Shown piece after piece: positions 42,168 through 51,003 of a stretch of DNA of 64,000 nucleotides. Under the pieces are notes generated by a model that searched no databases, was not told where the DNA came from, and saw only the letters and a program-made list of their open reading frames with translations. A program made the translations under genes and the position numbers. The first letter of the stretch is position 1. The number at the start of each line of letters is the position of its first letter. Location of the stretch: the NCBI GenBank assembly GCA_018268255.1, contig JAFDWX010000002.1, positions 110,862-174,861 of the forward strand, given 5' to 3'. The DNA comes from Armatimonadota bacterium (GTDB lineage: Bacteria; Armatimonadota; Fimbriimonadia; Fimbriimonadales; Fimbriimonadaceae).

Positions 42168-43223
42168 CTAGTGGCGAACGTCTAGGAGACTTCGAGTGCG
42201 GTCTCTTAGAGTGAACCAGCCTGGCTTGTAGGCACCTTCCTTGGTCTTGAGTCCTAAGCTCGAGAGGAAGCCAAGAAACTTCGGGTCCGAGAGGCCGTAG
42301 TAGGTGCGCCAAGAATCCAGCATGGCTTGAGAAGGATCGACTTGCATAAAGAAATATCCCGCATCGAACTGGCGCGAGTTCTTCTCCAATAGATCCATCA
42401 CTGCTCCCACGAATTGGCCCTGTTGTTCCGGGCTGCTCCCGTTCAGACTGCTGCTGGGGTACCCGATCTCCTGGAGCACGACCGGCTTGCCTCCGGCGAA
42501 CCGAAGAATGTCCTTGAAATCCTCTGGAATTCTGGAAATCGGATGTACCGTGAAACCGTCCATCGGATAATAGGTGTAGATGGCTATGTCCATTCCGCTC
42601 TGGAGCCTTTCCATGACGGCCGGGTTACTTTGCAAGCCTGAAACCGTCATCGTAACGCCGACCTTGACCTCTGGACGAATCTTCTTGATTTCCTCGCGCC
42701 CGGCCAGAAGAAACGTATGGTATGCATCCACTTCGTTGGCGTGGCTGCCGAAGTAGACGTCGACCTCATTCCCCAAGCTGACCCACTTAACGGATTGGGG
42801 CAGCGCTTGGGCATAGCGTCGAACGAACTCGCGCCAAACCGAGAGCATGTTTCCGCTATCCCACTCAGCTTCCTCCAGCCCAGGTGTGACTTCTCGCTTT
42901 ACCGTGTTGATCGACTGAACGCCTGAAAAGACTTGCCAGCCGGCAAAGGAGGCAATACCTTCGTAGTCCGTTAGAGGCTTGAATACGTACGTCCCAGACG
43001 AGGGCTGTAGATCCTTCCAGGTGTTGGTGACGATGCCAACGTTCAGCATCATCTGGATTTCCTCACGGAACGCGGCAAGATACTCGGGTGCACCGCCGCC
43101 TTCCGTCACGTTGGCGTGCATGCCGATGCGTATAGCGGGTTTCGCCTTGGAAGGTTGGGTTTGGGCCGTGGCAAGACCGGCAAGTGATGCAAAGAAGAGG
43201 CACAAGACAATTCGAGAAAACAT
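42168..43223 (-). CDS. Secreted clan GH-A-like glycosidase
   Basis: A 351-residue exported protein (start ATG 43223; signal MFSRIVLCLFFASLAGLATA). A TIM-barrel layout is suggested, with two well-placed carboxylates: WVSLGNEVDVYFG (acid/base on strand 4) and PVVLQEIGYPSSS (nucleophile on strand 7). These are the clan GH-A positions shared by GH5, GH39, GH42 and GH53. The exact family is not identifiable by eye. It diverges from the sugar isomerase-like gene, with 81 nt between them. Confidence 0.75.
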   Translation of the reverse strand: MFSRIVLCLFFASLAGLATAQTQPSKAKPAIRIGMHANVTEGGGAPEYLAAFREEIQMMLNVGIVTNTWKDLQPSSGTYVFKPLTDYEGIASFAGWQVFSGVQSINTVKREVTPGLEEAEWDSGNMLSVWREFVRRYAQALPQSVKWVSLGNEVDVYFGSHANEVDAYHTFLLAGREEIKKIRPEVKVGVTMTVSGLQSNPAVMERLQSGMDIAIYTYYPMDGFTVHPISRIPEDFKDILRFAGGKPVVLQEIGYPSSSLNGSSPEQQGQFVGAVMDLLEKNSRQFDAGYFFMQVDPSQAMLDSWRTYYGLSDPKFLGFLSSLGLKTKEGAYKPGWFTLRDRTRSLLDVRH

Positions 43224-43304
43224 GATTTGGCTACGTTCGCTCAACACAATTTGGATTCGATGTAGGGACGTTCGACCTATCTGGTTAGAAGGTAAAACAC
43301 GTTT

Positions 43305-44285
43305 ATGAAGATCGGTATCTTTACGGCACTTCTGGGTGATAAATCGCTGGACGAAACACTGGATATCGTACAGCGCGAGGGGATCGAAGCGGTCGAACTA
43401 GGTGCAGGCGCGTATCCCGGAAACCCGCATTGTAACGCCGAAGCGCTACTCGACGACGCCTCCGCCCGCAATGCACTGCTGAAGAAGATCACCGACCGAG
43501 GTTTGACTCTTTCCGCGATCAGCGTTCATGGGAATCCGATCCATCCGCGTCGTGAGATCGCTGAAGATCATCACAAGGCATTTGTGAATGCCGTGAAGCT
43601 GGCCGATGCACTTGATATTCGCATCGTCAATGGATTCAGCGGCTGTCCGGGCGACCATCCTGGTGCCGTGAACCCCAACTGGGTGACCTGCGCATGGCCC
43701 GACGAATTTCGCGACGTATTGGAGTGGCAGTGGAAGGAAGTCGTTCTGCCTTATTGGACCGAACAGGCAGCCCTCCTGAAGAAGCACAACGTCAAGTTCG
43801 CCATCGAGATGCACCCAGGATTTGTGTGCTACAGCAACGATACGTTGCTGAAACTGAGGCACGGAGTGGCAAATGGGGAGCAGATCGGCGCGAACTTTGA
43901 TCCGTCTCACCTGTGGTGGCAAGGCATCGACCCGATCGCTGCCGTTCGAGAACTCGCCCAGGAAGGAGCCCTCTTCCACGTTCACGCCAAGGACACTCGG
44001 ATCGATCCTTATAACTCCGGCCGCAATGGAAACCTCGACACCAAATCCTACGGCGACATCCTAAGCCGTTCATGGGTCTTCCGGTCCGTGGGTTACGGAC
44101 ACGGGATCGAGTGGTGGAAAGACTTCGTTTCGAACCTCAGGATGGTCGGATACGACTACGTTCTCAGTATTGAGCACGAGGACGGCCTCATGAGTCCGCT
44201 AGAAGGGCTCCGCAAGGCTCTAAACGTCCTGAAGGAAGCTGTGGTATCCGAGCCCGCTGGCCAAATGTTCTGGGCGAAGGACTGA
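43305..44285 (+). CDS. Sugar phosphate isomerase/epimerase-like TIM barrel
   Basis: A 326-residue xylose-isomerase-like (AP endonuclease 2 fold) protein. Metal ligands appear in FAIEMHPGF (Glu), ANFDPSHLWW (Asp-His), LFHVHAKDT (His) and LSIEHED (Glu). It begins MKIGIFTALLGDKSLDE, typical of this group. Members isomerise or epimerise sugars and inositols; the substrate is not readable. No signal peptide, so cytosolic. Confidence 0.88.
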   Translation: MKIGIFTALLGDKSLDETLDIVQREGIEAVELGAGAYPGNPHCNAEALLDDASARNALLKKITDRGLTLSAISVHGNPIHPRREIAEDHHKAFVNAVKLADALDIRIVNGFSGCPGDHPGAVNPNWVTCAWPDEFRDVLEWQWKEVVLPYWTEQAALLKKHNVKFAIEMHPGFVCYSNDTLLKLRHGVANGEQIGANFDPSHLWWQGIDPIAAVRELAQEGALFHVHAKDTRIDPYNSGRNGNLDTKSYGDILSRSWVFRSVGYGHGIEWWKDFVSNLRMVGYDYVLSIEHEDGLMSPLEGLRKALNVLKEAVVSEPAGQMFWAKD

Positions 44286-44308
44286 CGCTCGCCCGTACGG
44301 GAAATTAA

Positions 44309-44341
44309 CGGGCGGACCAAGGAGTGTCCCTGGTCCGCCCG
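44309..44341 (+). terminator. Terminator after the sugar isomerase-like gene
   Basis: CGGGCGGACCA (44309-44319) pairs with TGGTCCGCCCG (44331-44341) around an 11-nt loop, followed by ATTTGTCAAATTT. It may serve both convergent genes. Confidence 0.75.
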
Positions 44342-44365
44342 ATTTGTCAAATTTCCACTTGAGCG

Positions 44366-45808
44366 CTAGTTGTCTTCGCCTTCGCGAATGAAGTTCCGCG
44401 GTTTGAAGGCTTTGTTCGCGTGGTATTCGACTTGAACTGATCCGTAGTCAACGGTAAAGGTCATCACCTTTTCGGTCACCTTGCCAGTCGCTTGGCCCGA
44501 AGTATCGCTGTCCGTCTTCCAATTGAGGGTGAAGTCACCAGCATCGGAAACTGAACCGCTGCCAAAGACCCAGCCCCAGTTCAGGGAGTAGCCGACCATG
44601 AACAGATCACCCGTGTTAGTCGCCACGATTGCGAGGTAATCCTGCGGGTTGGCAACCCCTTCGTGTGGCTGGACATACAACCCGGCGTATTCGAAAGTGG
44701 ATCTTTGCACCTTCCACCAGCCGGTTTGGCCTTTGTCGTTGATCCAAACGCCCGTGCCGACGTCGTTAGCGATGATCCCGGTGAGTTGGAGCTTCCCGTC
44801 GCGAGTCTTCGCGAAGACCACTCCGGCCTTGTTGATAGGACCGACAGCGATCGGGGAGCCGACGTCAGCTTTAGTGTTGTCTGTACTGCCTCCGCCACCC
44901 GAATTTTCGTTACCTGAATTCGAATCGCCCGAATTCCCGTCGCCAGAATTGTCGTTGCCGGAATTGGAGTCGCCGGTATTGGCGTCTCCGTCACCAGAGT
45001 TGGAATCGCCCGAAGTTCCCGACTCGCCATCCGATAGGACTTGGAGCTGGCTCGTTTGCTGGTCGTTGACCCCGATGATGAAGAAGTTGCCCTCGCGAAC
45101 AAAAGCAGCAATCACACCGCTCTTGTCGCCGCCAAAGGTTCCGAGATACTGGCCTTCGGGAGACACCGAAGCCAATGTCTCGTCCTTCTTCTTCTTGACG
45201 TCGTCTTTGTTTGAAAGGTCCGGTGCAGAGAAGTTGTCCTTTTCCTTGTCCTCGATGGACTTACAGACATCCTCCAGCTTGGTGGGTCTGTAATTCGCAT
45301 CTGCTTCCTTGGCCGCTTTGAACTGATCCAAGGCTGTTTCCGCCGAGACAGTGGTCAAAGCGTTGATGTCCCGGCGCTGGTTCGGGGTCCCAGTCGTATC
45401 CCCAGTGGAAACGATCGCTCGAAGCCCGTACGTCTTGCCCTCTTTTTCGACATTGACCTCAAGCGAGAAATCGGTATCGGCGGGAACGTTTTCGAACGCG
45501 TAATTGCCTTCGCTGTCCGTTGTTGTCGTTGCGACAACCGAGTCGTCTTCGACTGATTTGAGCTCGACAGTGGCACCGGTAACCGGCACCTCACTTTCCG
45601 CTTGGCGGCTAGCGGCTGCTCCCGCAGTGGATCCTGGCAACGTGACCAAGCCCACGATGTCTCCTTGAAGTGCGGCTGAATCTCCTCCGCCCCCGCCGCC
45701 GGATGAAGAAGCTGAACTTCCTCCTCCACCGCAGCCGACGAGTGCAGCTGCGACCGCACCCACGGCAAGACCTAGTGTTATTTTCTTAAATTGTTTTATC
45801 CACATCAT
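44366..45808 (-). CDS. Lipoprotein with carboxypeptidase-regulatory-like domain and Gly/Asn/Asp repeats
   Basis: A 480-residue lipoprotein. Lipobox LVGC lies near residue 26, followed by a Gly/Ser spacer. About residues 48-130 form a carboxypeptidase-regulatory-like beta domain (VTGATVELKSVEDDSVVATTTTDSEGNYAFENVPA). About residues 265-305 are a low-complexity tract of SGDSNSGD-type units built from 15-nt repeats (about 44897-45032). The C-terminal part is beta-rich (GVVFAKTRDGKLQLTGIIANDVGTG). Probably surface-exposed; function unknown. Confidence 0.78.
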   Translation of the reverse strand: MMWIKQFKKITLGLAVGAVAAALVGCGGGGSSASSSGGGGGGDSAALQGDIVGLVTLPGSTAGAAASRQAESEVPVTGATVELKSVEDDSVVATTTTDSEGNYAFENVPADTDFSLEVNVEKEGKTYGLRAIVSTGDTTGTPNQRRDINALTTVSAETALDQFKAAKEADANYRPTKLEDVCKSIEDKEKDNFSAPDLSNKDDVKKKKDETLASVSPEGQYLGTFGGDKSGVIAAFVREGNFFIIGVNDQQTSQLQVLSDGESGTSGDSNSGDGDANTGDSNSGNDNSGDGNSGDSNSGNENSGGGGSTDNTKADVGSPIAVGPINKAGVVFAKTRDGKLQLTGIIANDVGTGVWINDKGQTGWWKVQRSTFEYAGLYVQPHEGVANPQDYLAIVATNTGDLFMVGYSLNWGWVFGSGSVSDAGDFTLNWKTDSDTSGQATGKVTEKVMTFTVDYGSVQVEYHANKAFKPRNFIREGEDN

Positions 45809-45913
45809 GTAGTCTTCGCAATCCCCTGGTAACCCTCAGGCGTACCAAGTGCCCGTATTCCATATTTGAGTGGCTAACCTCTGCAGGTATTTGGCAGGAT
45901 TGTGTGGTGCGAT

Positions 45914-47221
45914 TTAGGCCCTGAGCCAGATTTTGCGGCGAGTGGCCCAGGTAGCGACGGCAAGGACGGTTGAGGTCATGACTCCTGCGTATAGGGTGAG
46001 AGCCCAAGGGCCAGGTTCCATGTTTCCGACCCAGGTGTTGATTCCCGAGACCCGAAAGAGCGGATGAACGAGGTTGGTTATGGCGGCGTAAGCCAAGATC
46101 GGATTCTGTCCTGCCATCCCGATCCACTGGACAACTTTGTTCTCCTGCAACCCCCGCCGGTCCGTCAACAAAGCCCAGAGCAGAATGGCAAGCGCACCCG
46201 CGCCCCAAAGGTAGGGAACCGTGGCCGGATCTTTACGCAGCTCGGCAGGGAAGGCGATTAACGTTCCGAGGACGGTCAGAGCAGAGATTTTTAGCCAATC
46301 CAAGGAGACCCAGAGAAACGCGAGCGCCGGTATGAGCAACAGAAGCGGGAGGATGTTTTCTCGAACAGGCGGATTACCCAGGAAGAAGACTACGAGAGCA
46401 CCTCCGAGCGCCCAGGGCGGCAATTTTGGCCGCTGAGGTGCGGGGAACAGGTTGGGAACAAGCCCGATTGCCACTGGAACCGTCCATTTGTAGAACTGCC
46501 AGTTGAAAAGCCACGGCAGTGGACTCAGGTTCAAAATAGGATCGAACGAATGCCATTTGTCCTGCACCCAGGGAAAGAGCAGGGCAAAGGCCGCGAAGGC
46601 GAACCAGACGCGCCTATCTTTCCTGGCAAACCACCAGAGCACTCCTCCGAACAGACTCGTGTGAGCCAGCACCATGAGGATCGCATCTTGCTTGGCGGGA
46701 TCAAAGGGTGCGTGGGCCAGCGACGGATTGAACAGGACCAGTCCCACGATTCCAGCTCCGATGAGCCGGAACATCCACCAAGTGCGGCTCCACCACGGCA
46801 CTTCGAGCCTTAGATAGAGAAGCGCTATCCCAGCGAAAGAGAGCAGCGCAAGCCATTGCCAACGCATGTTTCCTGGATCCTGCGACTGCCGCAGATGCTC
46901 GATGATGATGGAGAAAGCCGCGAGAGAGAGGAATCGAGTAGCCAGCCTGCCAAAGAACGGAAGAAACGGGCCGTTTTCGAACTTTCGGTAGGCCAAGGGA
47001 ATGGCCGCACCCATCGATACGAGAAATGCCGGGAAGACCCAGTCCACCCACGTGAATCCGTACCTCTCCGGCACGAATTCCATACCGGGAGGCTGTAACT
47101 GGGCGTGGTACATCCAGCCGGGCAGAGTCCCCCATGGCACCATCCCGGAGAAAGCCATCCCGAGAATGGCAAGCCCTCGGAGGATATCCAGACTTTGGTC
47201 GCGTCTCGGCTTTTCCACCAA
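45914..47221 (-). CDS. DUF5009/HGSNAT-like membrane acyltransferase
   Basis: A 435-residue membrane protein with about ten helices. It opens with RDQSLDILRGLAILGMAFSG, the motif shared by DUF5009 and heparan-alpha-glucosaminide N-acetyltransferase-like proteins, which move acetyl groups across the membrane to sugars. FTWVDWVFPAFLVSMGAAIPLAY is a second conserved block. Substrate unknown; other sugar enzymes in the region suggest glycan acetylation. Confidence 0.82.
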   Translation of the reverse strand: MVEKPRRDQSLDILRGLAILGMAFSGMVPWGTLPGWMYHAQLQPPGMEFVPERYGFTWVDWVFPAFLVSMGAAIPLAYRKFENGPFLPFFGRLATRFLSLAAFSIIIEHLRQSQDPGNMRWQWLALLSFAGIALLYLRLEVPWWSRTWWMFRLIGAGIVGLVLFNPSLAHAPFDPAKQDAILMVLAHTSLFGGVLWWFARKDRRVWFAFAAFALLFPWVQDKWHSFDPILNLSPLPWLFNWQFYKWTVPVAIGLVPNLFPAPQRPKLPPWALGGALVVFFLGNPPVRENILPLLLLIPALAFLWVSLDWLKISALTVLGTLIAFPAELRKDPATVPYLWGAGALAILLWALLTDRRGLQENKVVQWIGMAGQNPILAYAAITNLVHPLFRVSGINTWVGNMEPGPWALTLYAGVMTSTVLAVATWATRRKIWLRA

Positions 47222-47390
47222 AGCTCATTCTATCTGGCTTGAAGAGCCAGGGAATTGGGGCCACACCCTGGGCTCCGGATCTCCACGTCCTGATCCCTAT
47301 GTTCGCTCTTCCCATCTCCAAAAACCCCTGTGATTCCTGCAGGGATATGTGGAACAAGACTATTGGCGGATTGCGCCCGGGGTATTAAGA

Positions 47391-48008
47391 ATGTCGGACA
47401 AGGCTGCGGAGAAGGCACCAGCGGAAGAGGGGAAAAAGAAAAAGGGCGGGAAACTCCCGCTGATTATCGGGCTTGTGGTTTTGCTGGCTGGCGGAGGATT
47501 CTTCATGAAGAGCCGCGGGGGCAAAAAGGAAGTGCCCGCCATCAAGCTCGCGAAAATGGAGAGCATGATCGACCTCAAAGAGGAATTTCTGGTCAACCTC
47601 GCGGGTGGAGAGCACTACCTCAAGGCAAAGATCCAGCTCCTGCCTTCAGATAAGGCAAAGAAGGAGGAGCTTGAGCACGCAGCTCCAGCGATCATGGATG
47701 TGATCTACAGTCGCCTAAGGAAGACCACCCTCAAACAGGTTAATTCTCCGAAAGGATTCCAACTTCTCAAACGCCAGCTTGCAATCGATATCAACTGGGC
47801 GGTCGAAAGTCTTGAGCCGAAGGACGAGCACAAAGACGAAAAGAAGAAGGACGAAAAAGGGAAGAAGGAAGAACACGCCAAAGATGAATCTGCGGGTCCG
47901 GAAGAACTTACGCAACTTCCAGATCCGACCGAGTTACAGCATCCCGACTGGGATAACGAAGAAGGACCCATCCTCAAGATCTTCTTTACAAGTTTTGCAA
48001 CTCAATAG
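47391..48008 (+). CDS. fliL: FliL-like membrane protein
   Basis: A 205-residue single-pass protein: a Lys-rich cytoplasmic N-terminus, a membrane helix (LPLIIGLVVLLAGGGFF, about 22-38), then a periplasmic domain with DLKEEFLVNLAGGEHYLKAKIQL and DVIYSRLRKTTLKQVNSPKGFQLLKRQLAIDINWAV, as in FliL, which binds the flagellar stator. A Lys/Asp/Glu run (about 143-168) splits the C-terminal region, and the ending GPILKIFFTSFATQ matches FliL. No other flagellar gene is in the window. Start ATG 47391 is chosen by homology; the frame opens at 47349. Confidence 0.82.
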   Translation: MSDKAAEKAPAEEGKKKKGGKLPLIIGLVVLLAGGGFFMKSRGGKKEVPAIKLAKMESMIDLKEEFLVNLAGGEHYLKAKIQLLPSDKAKKEELEHAAPAIMDVIYSRLRKTTLKQVNSPKGFQLLKRQLAIDINWAVESLEPKDEHKDEKKKDEKGKKEEHAKDESAGPEELTQLPDPTELQHPDWDNEEGPILKIFFTSFATQ

Positions 48009-48030
48009 GAAAAACGCATAGGTGACAGTT

Positions 48031-48064
48031 GGCGCTGGTTGGGGGTTAACCAGCGCCTTTTTTT
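48031..48064 (+). terminator. Rho-independent terminator after the fliL-like gene
   Basis: A perfect 10-bp stem GGCGCTGGTT/AACCAGCGCC with a 7-nt loop is followed by seven T residues (48058-48064). The T-run overlaps the stop codon of the convergent mgtE gene (48063-48065). Confidence 0.92.
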
Positions 48065-49424
48065 AGCCGATCTTGCCGACCATATGCAGCGCCACTTCGA
48101 AGTAGATGATGATTCCGGTGGCGTCAACAAACGTTGAAATGAACGGAGCACTCATCACTGCTGGGTCGATATTAATCCTCTTGGCCGCGATGGGGAGCAT
48201 CGAGCCGATCAGGCAAGCCCATGTTGTGACCAAAGGCAGCGAGGCGGCCACAACGGGCGCAAACCCTGGTACGCCGAAAAAGTGAGCCCTGAGGAATCCT
48301 GCCACGCCCAACGTTGCGCCGATCATCAAAGCTGTGATGAACTCATGCCTCATCACGTGGAATACGTCGCTCGTGTGCACCTCTCCCAGTGCCAATGCGC
48401 GAGTAATGGTCGTCGTTGTCTGCGAGCCGGTGTTGCCTCCTGCGCCGATAATGAGCGGAAGGTACACCATGATCGCCGGCAGATTGGCGTCTTCACCCTT
48501 GCCGTAGTACTGCATGACGGCTGTAGTAAGAGTCTCTGCAAAAAAGAGACCGATCAGCCAGAAAATCCTACGCTTATAGATTTGAAATGGGCTGAGAGAC
48601 AGGTAGGAATCGGCATCACCGCTGACTGCACCCAACATCAGAACGTCTTCGGAGTCAGCCTGGCTGATGATGAATTGGGCATCATCGGCGGTCAATACTC
48701 CCACCATCCGCCCTCGCGAATCGGCAACAGGCAGTGCTCGAAAGCCGTATCGCGCTAGTTCACGAGCGGCTTGCTCTGCCGGATCCTCTGCGTGGCAGGC
48801 GATGTAGTCATCGTTCATCACATCCCGAGCTGTAAGATCTGGTCGGGACCGGACAGCTCGTCGCAGGCTGAAAACACCCATCAGGCGTTCCTGCTCATCG
48901 AGGACGTAAATGTCGTAGATGGACTCGTACTTCTCGTCGCTCGAGCGACGGATATCCGCCAGAATTTCGCTAAGTTCCTGCTCGGGGCCGACCTTGAAGA
49001 ATCGCTCTGTCATGATCCGTCCGACCGAATCTTCGGGATAGGCCAGAATGCGACGAATCTCCTGGGCGTCTTCTTTCGGAATCGTGTTCAGAAGCCGGTC
49101 GAACCGTTCTTCCTCGATGATTTCTCGCAGAGAGAGAGCATCGTCCATTGGAAGCAGATCGAGAAACTGTGCGAGATTCTCCTCCGGAAGCTCTTCCGCC
49201 ATCTGTCGAGCCGTTTCCCGCGGAAGTTCGATAAAGACTTCTGCTGCGCTGGGCGCATCCAACTTGAGGAGGATTTCGATGCCTTCTTCCAAGGGCATTC
49301 GGGCGATAGCTTGGGCCAGATCGACCTCTTGCACCTCGTCTAGCTCTTCGCGTACGGCTCGCGCGTCGGTCTGTCGCGAGAGAGACCGCAGTCGATCCAC
49401 CAGGGGTGTGATATCGAAGCGCAT
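48063..49424 (-). CDS. mgtE: Magnesium transporter MgtE
   Basis: A 453-residue Mg2+ channel: N-terminal superhelical domain (about 1-130), two CBS domains (about 135-255) and five C-terminal membrane helices. Conserved features are LPLIIGAGGNTGSQTTTTITRAL in the pore region and the terminal DATGIIIYFEVA. The cytosolic domains sense Mg2+ and gate the pore. Stand-alone gene; its stop is embedded in the terminator of the convergent gene. Confidence 0.95.
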   Translation of the reverse strand: MRFDITPLVDRLRSLSRQTDARAVREELDEVQEVDLAQAIARMPLEEGIEILLKLDAPSAAEVFIELPRETARQMAEELPEENLAQFLDLLPMDDALSLREIIEEERFDRLLNTIPKEDAQEIRRILAYPEDSVGRIMTERFFKVGPEQELSEILADIRRSSDEKYESIYDIYVLDEQERLMGVFSLRRAVRSRPDLTARDVMNDDYIACHAEDPAEQAARELARYGFRALPVADSRGRMVGVLTADDAQFIISQADSEDVLMLGAVSGDADSYLSLSPFQIYKRRIFWLIGLFFAETLTTAVMQYYGKGEDANLPAIMVYLPLIIGAGGNTGSQTTTTITRALALGEVHTSDVFHVMRHEFITALMIGATLGVAGFLRAHFFGVPGFAPVVAASLPLVTTWACLIGSMLPIAAKRINIDPAVMSAPFISTFVDATGIIIYFEVALHMVGKIG

Positions 49425-49537
49425 GAGTTCGTCCGTGAAAGTGTCTGGCGATGCCGACTAGGTTTAGTGTGTCGCTCTTGCCATCTAGTTTGCAACTGCG
49501 TCGGTAGCCGAAGCCCCACAGAAGCCACAATAGACCC

Positions 49538-50926
49538 GTGACAATGCTAGAGCGTTTTCGAGCTCACCTCGAAAACCGGAAGTTGTTTCCAGAGGGTTCG
49601 ACCCTTTTGGTGGGATACAGTGGTGGACCGGATTCAACGTGCCTGGTGCATTTGCTGCATTCTTTGGGTTACTCCATCGTCGCAGCGCATTGCCACCACG
49701 GAATGCGGCCCGAAGCGGACGAAGAGGCCGATCAGTGCGCGAAACTTTGCGATACTCTCGGCATCCCGTTTGTCTTGGGAAAGGCTGATGTGCCGAGTCT
49801 CGCCGAGGACAGGCGAATCGGGTTGGAGGAGGCGGGGCGAATCGCTCGGTATGAGTTCTTCGAACGAGCGGCTGGCGCGTCGGGGTGTGAATTCATCGCT
49901 ACAGCGCACACCAAGTCTGACCAGTTTGAAACCGTTCTGATGAATCTGTGCCGGGGTTCTGGTCTCTCGGGCCTTGCTGGGATTCCCGAAACACGAGGCT
50001 GGATCGTCCGACCGCTGTTACCGTTTGCCAGGGAGGACACGCGCCAATATTGCGTGGACCACGGTCTTTGGACCCATGATGATCCGGCAAATACAGATAT
50101 TCAGTTTGCGCGCTCCCGGATTCGGCAGATAGTGGTTCCAAGCCTCACGGATTTGTATCCAGGAGCTGAGGACGCAGTTGCCCGTTGTGCCACGGTTGTT
50201 GGTGAAGAGGATGAGTTTTTGTCGGGTGTTGCTGCTGCAGCGCTGGAGTCATGCGAATTAGCGAATTGGAATGGAACACTGAAATTCGTCACCCAGGACT
50301 GCGAAGTGGCCCTGGATCGAGGTCACCTTCGATATCTTCACCCGGTGATTCTCCGAAGAGCCATCAGGGTTTTGGCCAAGTTCTTCACTTCCGAATCTCC
50401 GTATGATCTCCTGCAGGACCTCACCAATGCCATCCGTGGCGAGGGCCAAGCATCGTTCACGCTGCCTGGGGGGAACTGCGTGGTCGAAATCGACCGTAAC
50501 GAGGTCATCGCCAGAAAGCTGGACTACGCCGTACCCAGCCGGTATCCCGTTGGGTATCCCGGTGAAACGGACAGCCCAGAATTCGGCTGGTTGATTCGAG
50601 TTTCGGAGGCTCCAACTTCGATACCGATTCTTGAACCGGGAAGCCTCACAGCGATTATCGATGGAGGGACCATCGTCGGGCAGCTCCACCTGCGGGTGGC
50701 CGAAGCCGGAGATCGAATGGAGCCTCTGGGGCTGGGATCTTCCAAGTTGATCCACGATCTATACGCCGATCGAAAATTCTCGCGTGCGCTCCGAAAACGG
50801 CTGCCGATGATTTGCGACATGGTGGGACCGATTTGGGTGCCAGGAGTCTCTATCGCCGAGAGAGTGAAGCTCCGATCATCCACAATAAGCGCTCTGAGAA
50901 TCGATTTTGAGCCTTTGACGCGCTGA
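49538..50926 (+). CDS. tilS: tRNA(Ile)-lysidine synthase TilS
   Basis: A 462-residue N-type ATP pyrophosphatase that makes lysidine at C34 of tRNA-Ile(CAU). The PP-loop VGYSGGPDSTCLVHLL lies near residues 27-42, with AHCHHGMRPEADEEADQC and ATAHTKSDQFETVLMNLCRGSGLSGLAGI following. A C-terminal TilS domain includes VAEAGDRMEPLGLGSSKLIHDLYADRK. The start is GTG 49538 or ATG 49544. It stands just upstream of ftsH, a common bacterial pairing. Confidence 0.95.
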   Translation: MTMLERFRAHLENRKLFPEGSTLLVGYSGGPDSTCLVHLLHSLGYSIVAAHCHHGMRPEADEEADQCAKLCDTLGIPFVLGKADVPSLAEDRRIGLEEAGRIARYEFFERAAGASGCEFIATAHTKSDQFETVLMNLCRGSGLSGLAGIPETRGWIVRPLLPFAREDTRQYCVDHGLWTHDDPANTDIQFARSRIRQIVVPSLTDLYPGAEDAVARCATVVGEEDEFLSGVAAAALESCELANWNGTLKFVTQDCEVALDRGHLRYLHPVILRRAIRVLAKFFTSESPYDLLQDLTNAIRGEGQASFTLPGGNCVVEIDRNEVIARKLDYAVPSRYPVGYPGETDSPEFGWLIRVSEAPTSIPILEPGSLTAIIDGGTIVGQLHLRVAEAGDRMEPLGLGSSKLIHDLYADRKFSRALRKRLPMICDMVGPIWVPGVSIAERVKLRSSTISALRIDFEPLTR

Positions 50927-51003
50927 GCGCGCCATAATGGGAGTGAACCTTCGAGGCGAACTCTTCGTATGGATGAGAAGATTATTCCGCTTAAGGAGAT
51001 GCA

